Below are positions 57,386-64,000 of a DNA stretch of 64,000 nucleotides, one piece after another. The translations under genes and the position numbers were made by a program. Under the pieces are notes generated by a model. It was not told the origin of the DNA, did not search any database, and saw only the letters and a list, made by a program, of their open reading frames with translations. The stretch comes from Nitrosomonas sp. Is35 (GTDB lineage: Bacteria; Pseudomonadota; Gammaproteobacteria; Burkholderiales; Nitrosomonadaceae). The DNA lies in assembly GCF_033063295.1 (NCBI RefSeq), contig NZ_JAWJZH010000001.1, positions 1,674,001 through 1,738,000 of the forward strand, given 5' to 3'. The first letter of the stretch is position 1, and each line of letters starts with the position of its first letter.

Positions 57386-57747
57386 TATTTTTTAACAGTC
57401 GTTTTTGCCGGTACAGGTTCACTTGCAGCTTCTTTTGCCGCTTTTTCATCCGCTATGGCTTGTCGCTCGGATATTATTTTCTGCCGCACAATATCAATGT
57501 ATTTCCACAGATCATCTTTCCGAAACACGCCAGCTGGCTTCGTTTCTGTAGCGTCCATCAAATCTTCGTAAGCGGGACTCTGGATTATGAAATTTTCATA
57601 ATTCTGATTTTCAGATGGCACAAAAGAACCATCCGGCATAGCCTTTCCAAAGCCAACCAACACCCGCACAAAATTACCCGCAAGATTGTGTTCGTAACAC
57701 ACAATGTCTTCGTCTTGATCGACTATTACTGTTCGTTCTCTTGGCAT
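57385..57747 (-). CDS. Small phage protein of unknown function
   Basis: 120 residues. N-terminal RTVIVDQDEDIVCYEHN resembles a beta-hairpin domain, the second half is helical (IDIVRQKIISERQAIADEK) and ends in a Lys/Pro/Thr-rich tail (PVPAKTTVKK). No family assigned. It overlaps the next gene at one base and is 15 bp after the fibre gene. Confidence 0.5.
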   Translation of the reverse strand: MPRERTVIVDQDEDIVCYEHNLAGNFVRVLVGFGKAMPDGSFVPSENQNYENFIIQSPAYEDLMDATETKPAGVFRKDDLWKYIDIVRQKIISERQAIADEKAAKEAASEPVPAKTTVKK

Positions 57748-57762
57748 ATATCACTCCATTTA

Positions 57763-58812
57763 TTAAACATTCGGCCACCAGGCCATGTGCCCAAATACTC
57801 CGTTCACAGTAAAAGGCACGAATTTAACCGTGGTTGTCGATCCAGGCTTGTTATTTCCGGGAAATGTTGCTGTCGCTGTACCAGTCACAGCCGCCTGGTC
57901 TGTTCTAAAATCTCCGCCACGCACAAGACCAGTCACTGTTATATTGTTTGGAAAAGTTTGATCGCCGGAAAAAGTGTTTCCGCCGGATAATTTGGCAAAT
58001 GATGAGGCGTGGAATCCGTCGACTTGATCCGCGTTTAGGTTTGATACAAGGGCTGTGCTGCTGATTTTCATCTTGCCAACAACATCAAGAGCGGTACCCA
58101 AAGAAGCGGATGCCCTCACTCCTGTGCCGTTGGTTGCCGATCCTATTACGCCAACCCCGCTGGAATTTGTTCCGGATACTCCAAAGGAACTAACACCAGC
58201 GCCTGCAGCCGCCCCAGAAACACCAATACCATTAGTCCCTGCCCAGCCTATAAGACCATACGGCGCATTTTGCGACTCATTAAAAACCCCGGCATAATTG
58301 TTCCCACTGCTTAATGTCAATCCGTTGAATTTGCCAGTCCCGGTGATGTTGATGTTTGATCCACCGCTGATATCTCCAGTAAAATCGGGAGAACCGGAAA
58401 CTGGGATATTCACTTTCAGCGTTCCTCCCTGGTACATGCGGATTCCGTTAGCGTCCCCTACCCACCCATTTGTTGGGTTCGATCCGACAACGGTTAATTT
58501 TGTCGATGTCAGTGATTTAACGTATTCGTTGCTTGAATCTAGTGCGTTGTATGCCCGTCCAGCACCGGTCACTTGATTTGCATTTGTGCGGAAATAGGTA
58601 ATGCCATTTGCGATATCATCCAAATCCGCACTGTGCGGGTTGCCTGTTGATCCTGCATGGCTTGCGCCGGTTGATGCATTGCTTACCACTGTTGCCGCGG
58701 CGGTTCCTGCGACCGTACCATTTACATTTACCGTGGATCCAAGGTTAACCGTTGCCGTCCGTGAGCTGGCAGCTTGCAGATCAATGTCGCGCTTATTGAC
58801 TACGGCGGCCAT
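57763..58812 (-). CDS. Phage tail fibre protein
   Basis: 349 residues. Begins with NKRDIDLQAASSRTATVNLG, a common start of fibre proteins, then low-complexity Gly/Ser/Val-rich beta repeats (GIGVSGAAAGAGVSSFGVSG, GVGVIGSATNGTGV) and the motif NADQVDGFHASSF, often seen in phage fibres just before a C-terminal domain. The final 60 residues (FRTDQAAVTGTATATFPG) look like a receptor tip. It overlaps the upstream gene by one base. Confidence 0.78.
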   Translation of the reverse strand: MAAVVNKRDIDLQAASSRTATVNLGSTVNVNGTVAGTAAATVVSNASTGASHAGSTGNPHSADLDDIANGITYFRTNANQVTGAGRAYNALDSSNEYVKSLTSTKLTVVGSNPTNGWVGDANGIRMYQGGTLKVNIPVSGSPDFTGDISGGSNINITGTGKFNGLTLSSGNNYAGVFNESQNAPYGLIGWAGTNGIGVSGAAAGAGVSSFGVSGTNSSGVGVIGSATNGTGVRASASLGTALDVVGKMKISSTALVSNLNADQVDGFHASSFAKLSGGNTFSGDQTFPNNITVTGLVRGGDFRTDQAAVTGTATATFPGNNKPGSTTTVKFVPFTVNGVFGHMAWWPNV

Positions 58813-60266
58813 TAAACGATCACCTCACATTTAACAGTGAGATTGCTCCAATCGATTGATAGCCCGATAACCTGCCCCTCTTTGGCGGAATCAAGACCGA
58901 ATCGCGGATAAGTCAACGTAACGCGCTGACCAAGCGTTAATTCAACAAGCCGCGCCGTGCCGGTGAATGTCACAACGAAACGCGGTGTTTTGTACAGATT
59001 CAGCAAGCGCGTTGCCTCTGCGGTTGCGTCCGATTCAGTCAGCAGCAGCGTATCCACTGGAATCGGTTCGGCATCAAGAGAGTAATTTGTTTTAACCGTA
59101 GAATCCTGCGCCGTGACAGAGAGCCATTCCAGCGCGTACATGTCTTTGTGTTCCTCTGGTATCCCGGTCTGCAATCCTTCCTGAACTGTCCAGTTTTGGT
59201 CATAATTGACCTTGAATGCGGCCTTGACCGGTATCTTTTGCGATATGCTAAGGCTGTTTTCGATGATATCGTTTGTGTCGATTGAAAACGCCGATCCGCT
59301 GGCTGGAAGTTCGATCTTGAGCAATTGCAATTTGCCCAGGCGCGACATAACCAATTGCGCGCCAACGCTGGCGGCAATCCGGTTGCACACGCTTAATGTG
59401 TTTTCCCGATCACTGATGTAAATCCCGATCGGCTGAGTATTAGCCGTATCGAATGCGGCAAGCTGCACGGTATCCAGATCGCCTGACACCAACTTATTCA
59501 CGCCGCCATAGCCGGTTACAATGCGCTGCACCAGCTTGGATACTGTTTTGTCCCAGGCAGATGGCTTGTCACCCTGTACGCTGGCGGTGACTTGCCCGAA
59601 CGGTTGCGCTGATAACGTAAATTTTCCTTGCGCAGCGGTAACCGTCTTGCTGACAGGAACGCCGTTATCGCGCACCTCAATGATTGATTCTATGGCCGCG
59701 CCGTGTACTTTATATTCAAGCGTTGCCGGGTTAGTCAGCAGCGGCGAAACGTTGAAACACTCACCAAAACACAGCGGAATCAATTCATTCTTGTTTACTG
59801 ACGTGCCGCCCAGCGTGGTTTCGGTCAGCGGTGTATTGAGCCGCTGCAATTTGTCACGCACTTTAATATTGAGCGTATCGCGCGCGCGACTATCTATATC
59901 GTCAATCGTGCCGCTGAAAATCGTTGTGAAATCTGCGCGCAGCCACCGAACATCACCAACCAGCACGGTGATTGACTTGTTTACCCAAATATCAGTAAGC
60001 CAGCTATCCAGCGATCCGTCTACGTTGTAAATTTCGATATCGCCGAAGCTCATGGACGGAGATGAATCCAGACTCATGCGCTCGATCAATTGCACCGATT
60101 CAGCATTGACTATCGGATCGTAAATTCTCCCGGCCACGGTATCCGCATAATTTTTAGTCGACAGGTAGCGCGTTGTGTCTGATCCCGAAACATTCGCCAC
60201 GGCCTCAACAATAACGCAGCGTATCGCGGTAGGATCAGTTAACCAGGCTGTGAAATCGACTGCCAT
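58812..60266 (-). CDS. Phage tail tip / baseplate hub-like protein
   Basis: 484 residues directly downstream of the tape measure gene, where tail tip proteins are encoded. The first part contains repeated beta elements (STKNYADTVAGRIYDPIVN, DIEIYNVDGSLDSWLTD, RWLRADFTTIFSGTIDDID), suggesting a hub-type fold with the pattern RDKLQRLNTPLTE; the C-terminal region (TGTARLVELTLGQRVTLTYP, KEGQVIGLSIDWSNLTVKC) resembles the beta domain that closes many tail-hub proteins. Exact type (gp27/Dit/Tal) cannot be told. Confidence 0.65.
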   Translation of the reverse strand: MAVDFTAWLTDPTAIRCVIVEAVANVSGSDTTRYLSTKNYADTVAGRIYDPIVNAESVQLIERMSLDSSPSMSFGDIEIYNVDGSLDSWLTDIWVNKSITVLVGDVRWLRADFTTIFSGTIDDIDSRARDTLNIKVRDKLQRLNTPLTETTLGGTSVNKNELIPLCFGECFNVSPLLTNPATLEYKVHGAAIESIIEVRDNGVPVSKTVTAAQGKFTLSAQPFGQVTASVQGDKPSAWDKTVSKLVQRIVTGYGGVNKLVSGDLDTVQLAAFDTANTQPIGIYISDRENTLSVCNRIAASVGAQLVMSRLGKLQLLKIELPASGSAFSIDTNDIIENSLSISQKIPVKAAFKVNYDQNWTVQEGLQTGIPEEHKDMYALEWLSVTAQDSTVKTNYSLDAEPIPVDTLLLTESDATAEATRLLNLYKTPRFVVTFTGTARLVELTLGQRVTLTYPRFGLDSAKEGQVIGLSIDWSNLTVKCEVIV

Positions 60267-63200
60267 CTATGCCAGCGCCGCTTTGCTGCGGTCGCTCCAT
60301 TGTCTGGTTCTTTCAGCATCAGCCAAGGCTTTGGCTATTGCCTGCGCGTTTTGACGATTGGTGATGTCAGTCACCTTAATCATGTCGCCTGTTTGCCGGT
60401 TTTGTTCTTCGCGTAGTTTCGCCAACTCTTCGCGCAATTTTTTGATTTCTTCAGTGGTTGACGATGGAACAATTGCTTCCGCCCGGTGAACCATTGCCAA
60501 GCCGCTGCGGGAAATGAAATCCGTGCCTTTGGCAAACGATGGCAGGTTATTTTTGCGGACGAAATCTTGAATATCAGCCAGCGCCAAACCGCTTGCAGAA
60601 GATAGTCTGGTAGAAGAAATGCCGTTCTGTATTGCAGCGTTGTAGATCGCCATCGGATTGCTGATATTTGCATCAACGAACGATTTGATTTGCTGATCAG
60701 TCACATTTGCGGCATTGGCAAGCCGGATTATGTTGCTGGTGTCGTAACCGGCCGCCGCTAATTGATCAAGCGAAACGCCGCGCGATGTGGCTACGTTTGC
60801 CACTTCCTGCGGACTCATGCCGGGATGCGCCGCCAAATAACCTTGAATATCGCTTGTGGATATGCCTGGATTGCCTTTGCTGGTTAACACGGCAATGTTC
60901 AAATCACGGATCAAGTCGGCAACAGTTTTTGTGGTGTCTTTAATCTCAATCAGATTTTTCACGCTCTCATCAAGAGCGGTCAATTGATTCGTGGCGATAT
61001 CTATCTGCGACAGCGCAGAAGCTTCCGCATTTTTAAGCACGTCATTGACCATGCCGAAATCTGACAGATAAGCCGCGCCTGATGCGTTGTATACTTGACT
61101 GGCCTCAAGGAATGACTGTGCAATTGATGGAAGTTTTGCTAATGCGTTTTGGTCGCCCGATGCAGCAGCCAGTCTTGTTTGATTAAATTGGTTGCGCGCT
61201 TCATCCAGCCTTTGCCCTGGCGTGAGTGGAGATAATGCCCCGAGCGCCAAACTTTCACGGGAAGAGCGCAACTGCCCGGCTAAATCTTTGAACCTGGAAA
61301 TATTCGATTCAATTGCTGATTTTTGGGATTGGTATGCTGCATTAAGATCGTTGCCAAATCCAGCAATTACACTAGATAGGTTACCTATCGCATCAGCTGC
61401 TCCGCCTGTTGCGAAACTCATCGCATCCAAAGTGTCGCGCACGTTGTCAAATGTTCTCAGTAACCCAAGAAGCCCAAGCCGCGTTTCTGCGGTTATGTGA
61501 TCAGACTGTATCAGAGCCTTGACTTGTTCTTTAGTAACATCGGTGGTGTATGCAAAGCCTAAATCTTTAGCTGCGGCAGTTAACTGCTCTATCATCGGAG
61601 CGATTCTTTCCGTAGGTGTTAAATAGTTTTCAGCAAAATAACTTGTTAATTGTTTGAGGTTTTCTGCTCCTCCAGCCAAGTCAATAAAAGCCATCCGCGC
61701 TTCAATGCTCATTCCGCTGACAAGCTGCTTCGCATATCCAACCGATGCGCCTAAATCAATAGCAGCAGAATTCAGCGCCTCAAATTCAGAATTTAGGCGC
61801 GTGAATGTTTGCCCCGCTGTTTCGCCTGTCAGTTTAAAGTCATCGATATTCGGCATTAATCTTGCAACGATCTCATCATTCAGACCTGACAGCATTTCGC
61901 CGACCGCTTCAGTCGTGAGAGTCTTACCTTTTTCAGACTTAATCTGAATTTCTTTGGTAAAAGTGTCTACTAGATTCGCATCCATGCCCAAATTAAGGGC
62001 GAATTGGTGCGTAGACTTGTAAATGTTTTTGATCGTCTTATCGATATCGCGGATGATTTCACTGGGGATATCGCTTTCAAACGATTTATGCCGGTTGCCT
62101 GTGAATACGGCGCCTTTCGAGCGGTAAACATCTGTTATCGTGCCGTCAAGTCCCGTGCTTGCAATGTCTCCCTGTATCGATTGCTGCCGGAATTTGTACG
62201 GGCCTCGCCCGAACAGAAACTTACCAATCAATGCCTCTGGAGTTTGCAGCCCAAGCCCCTTGACGGCGTAAGCCATCGGCGAAAAAGTTTCGTAAGCACC
62301 AAGGGCGAACTTAGCGCCGCCGCTCAGCTTGTAATCACCTACTTTTTTCTCTAGCGCGCTCAACACCATGAATGCCGCAGCCGCAGCCATGCCATACGGT
62401 CCGGCAGCAGCACCCAAAGACATCAAGCTGCTGGTGTTCATCCCGAACCCCGATCTGCCGCTTGTAGTGCCACCTATAGCTGTTCCAGGGCCGCCGATAA
62501 ATGCAGTGCCAGCACTGCTACCGCCGCCAAAAACACCGGCGGATGTTGATGTATTAACACCGGCGGTTCTTACGCCGCTGAACATGCTGGCAAGGCTCGA
62601 GAGGATTCCTACGGTGCCTCCAGACCCAGTTCCTGAGACGCTTCCGCCAGATCCTAGCAGGCTGCTTACCCCTAATGCCTCAAGGATTTTCGCAGACGCG
62701 ATCTCTGCAACCATGCGGCGGATGGTATTAATAAATGCGTTCAGCATGCCCTTTAGTCCGTCATCGAAGGGATCAAACAAGAAATTGGCAAATGATGTCT
62801 GGATATTGCGCGCGGCCTGGATCGTGTACTGATCCAAATCGCTCAATGTTGATTTTCCGGTTGCGCCGGTTTTTTTAAATTCTTCCTGAGCTTTTTTGAG
62901 CGCGCGGTTATAGGTTTCTTGGCTAATGGCCGCACCGTTGGTTAAATTCCTCAACCGGTTGAGCTCTTCGACAGTATCGGCAAACTTCTCTTGTTCGGTT
63001 TTAACACTTTCAGTTACCTGCTTATATTTATTCAGGTCGGAAGTGATTTGATTAACCTGAATGCTTTGCAGGTTTAATCTTTTGTTTTCCGCTTCCAGGG
63101 CATCGATTAACGGCGACGCGGCTTTGATTGCACCAAGCTTTGCAGCTTCCATTCGCTTGATTGCGAATTCGTTCAGCACGATAGAATCAACTTCGGTTTG

Positions 63201-64000
63201 CAATGCCTGAATGAACCGGTTGCGAGCGTCGATGTCTTTCTTTGCTCCCTCGGTGTTTTTACCGAGCTCAACGCTGTTTGATTTTAGAGACATGGTTTCT
63301 CTCTCTGTCGCCTTGGTGAGCAGATCACGTTCGGTGATTTGAGATTCAACCAGGTCGCGCATTTTTGACATGCTGGCCACGGCCGAGTCAAAGTCTTTGT
63401 TGAAATCTCCCTGGATTCGTATGGCCGTGCCGAAATCGAATTTCGATACCGCCACCGCTTGCGCAGCCATGGCGCCGATGGCTTTACCGGTAATATCAAA
63501 TACGATACCAACAGACCGGACAGAATCAGCGGCAAATGCTGCAATGCGAGCAACCGAATCGCCCCATGCTTTCAATTGTCCAGTTTGAGTGAAGTTTTCA
63601 ACGCTGGAATCAGCTTCTTTGAGTGCATTTGTGTATGCGGTTACTGCAAATATTGAAGTTTGATCGAACAGTCCGCCGATTTTTACCTTCAAATCCTCAA
63701 CAAGCCGCTCTGTTGAGCGCATTTGCTTCCCGGCATTGGCCATCGCGCCCTCATACACGCCGGAAATTTTTGACGCTTCACCCAGTACCACATTCAGACG
63801 CGCTTGGAGTTTTTGCTGTTCTGTGAGGGCATTCTGAGTAACCCCCATTTCCTTGGCTAATTTTGCATAGGATTGCTCGAAGCTGACATTAATACCGATG
63901 CCGCGCAGCACTTCCACTTGCGCGGATGTGATGCCAAAGACAAGGCGATCCAGCGCTTCGGAAGAATTGATTTGACCGATAACTGCGGCATCTTGCGCCA
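60267..64000 (-). CDS. Phage tail tape measure protein (5' end outside the window)
   Basis: Open to the right edge, so the N-terminus is missing; at least 1244 residues remain. N-terminal tape-measure domain (SSEALDRLVFGITSAQVEV, RGIGINVSFEQSYAKLAKEMG), coiled-coil stretches, Gly/Ser-rich hydrophobic segments (about 62400-62650, for example GSGGSVSGTGSGGTVG, and FGMNTSSLMSLGAAAGPYGM), and the C-terminal FAKGTDFISRSGLAMVHRAE that is characteristic of tape measure proteins. It sets tail length and can enter the membrane on infection. Confidence 0.93.
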   Translation of the reverse strand, partial: AQDAAVIGQINSSEALDRLVFGITSAQVEVLRGIGINVSFEQSYAKLAKEMGVTQNALTEQQKLQARLNVVLGEASKISGVYEGAMANAGKQMRSTERLVEDLKVKIGGLFDQTSIFAVTAYTNALKEADSSVENFTQTGQLKAWGDSVARIAAFAADSVRSVGIVFDITGKAIGAMAAQAVAVSKFDFGTAIRIQGDFNKDFDSAVASMSKMRDLVESQITERDLLTKATERETMSLKSNSVELGKNTEGAKKDIDARNRFIQALQTEVDSIVLNEFAIKRMEAAKLGAIKAASPLIDALEAENKRLNLQSIQVNQITSDLNKYKQVTESVKTEQEKFADTVEELNRLRNLTNGAAISQETYNRALKKAQEEFKKTGATGKSTLSDLDQYTIQAARNIQTSFANFLFDPFDDGLKGMLNAFINTIRRMVAEIASAKILEALGVSSLLGSGGSVSGTGSGGTVGILSSLASMFSGVRTAGVNTSTSAGVFGGGSSAGTAFIGGPGTAIGGTTSGRSGFGMNTSSLMSLGAAAGPYGMAAAAAFMVLSALEKKVGDYKLSGGAKFALGAYETFSPMAYAVKGLGLQTPEALIGKFLFGRGPYKFRQQSIQGDIASTGLDGTITDVYRSKGAVFTGNRHKSFESDIPSEIIRDIDKTIKNIYKSTHQFALNLGMDANLVDTFTKEIQIKSEKGKTLTTEAVGEMLSGLNDEIVARLMPNIDDFKLTGETAGQTFTRLNSEFEALNSAAIDLGASVGYAKQLVSGMSIEARMAFIDLAGGAENLKQLTSYFAENYLTPTERIAPMIEQLTAAAKDLGFAYTTDVTKEQVKALIQSDHITAETRLGLLGLLRTFDNVRDTLDAMSFATGGAADAIGNLSSVIAGFGNDLNAAYQSQKSAIESNISRFKDLAGQLRSSRESLALGALSPLTPGQRLDEARNQFNQTRLAAASGDQNALAKLPSIAQSFLEASQVYNASGAAYLSDFGMVNDVLKNAEASALSQIDIATNQLTALDESVKNLIEIKDTTKTVADLIRDLNIAVLTSKGNPGISTSDIQGYLAAHPGMSPQEVANVATSRGVSLDQLAAAGYDTSNIIRLANAANVTDQQIKSFVDANISNPMAIYNAAIQNGISSTRLSSASGLALADIQDFVRKNNLPSFAKGTDFISRSGLAMVHRAEAIVPSSTTEEIKKLREELAKLREEQNRQTGDMIKVTDITNRQNAQAIAKALADAERTRQWSDRSKAALA

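Larger units (their letters stand above)
49181..64000 (-). mobile_element. Prophage, left part (tail, lysis and fibre genes)
   Basis: All genes from 49430 to the window end are on the minus strand, tightly packed (many ATGA-type overlaps), and phage-like: tape measure protein, tail proteins, fibre-like repeats, holin-like protein, Rz/Rz1 spanins, DUF1353 protein. They abut the 3' end of tRNA-Lys, a classic integration site. Capsid, terminase, integrase and repressor genes are not in the window and should lie to the right. A long tape measure protein (over 1240 residues) and no sheath gene suggest a siphovirus-type tail. The exact left boundary is not determined. Confidence 0.85.

Overview
The window reads as chromosome of an autotrophic, ammonia-oxidising betaproteobacterium close to Nitrosomonas. 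The basis is a complete amoC-amoA-amoB-amoE-amoD-copC-copD cluster on the minus strand (6596-13601), with AmoB and AmoC carrying the expected copper ligands, together with a bicarbonate transporter (sbtA/sbtB), a multicopper oxidase/cupredoxin pair and sulfate-activation genes. Genus assignment is an inference from protein resemblance, and no 16S gene is present.

Layout. (1) 1-6504, plus strand: a cobalamin uptake and late-assembly operon, btuB (cut by the left edge)-btuN-cobO-bluB-cobQ-cobU-cobT-cobC, several genes overlapping by ATGA. cobS and cbiB/cobD are not in the window. (2) 6596-13990: the ammonia monooxygenase cluster with a strong terminator after amoB, hairpins between amoC and amoA and between amoD and copC, and a 389-bp amoC upstream region with repeats that look like regulator sites. 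(3) 13991-28273: mostly housekeeping genes (HI0933-type flavoprotein, miaA, dapD, dapC, mdh, mltB-like, fur, bamE, dapB, apaH, plsC) interspersed with small lipoproteins and proteins of unknown function. (4) 28428-36061: sbtB/sbtA, a two-component system, hemE, dgt and a fused aroK-aroB. (5) 36130-43528: an RND efflux pump and adaptor, divergent from a multicopper oxidase and a His-rich membrane cupredoxin. (6) 43682-48695: galU, galE, cysNC, cysD. (7) 49105-49180: tRNA-Lys(UUU). Immediately downstream starts the left part of a prophage that continues past the right edge.

The prophage segment (about 49.2-64.0 kb) is transcribed toward the tRNA. It holds, in transcription order, a tape measure protein (cut by the right edge), tail/baseplate and fibre-like genes, a holin-like/spanin lysis group containing a translationally coupled 41-codon gene, a lipoprotein HNH nuclease, and a run of beta-rich structural genes. 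One of these is built of tandem 22-residue repeats. Integrase, capsid and replication genes are not seen and would lie beyond the right edge. The position suggests integration at the 3' end of tRNA-Lys.

Functionally, ammonia oxidation (amo/cop) and carbon acquisition (sbtAB) sit with biosynthesis of B12, lysine/peptidoglycan precursors, heme, aromatic amino acids and activated sulfate. The least described parts are the phage tail/lysis region, the multicopper oxidase-cupredoxin pair, the tripartite CopD fusion, and the repeat elements upstream of amoC.
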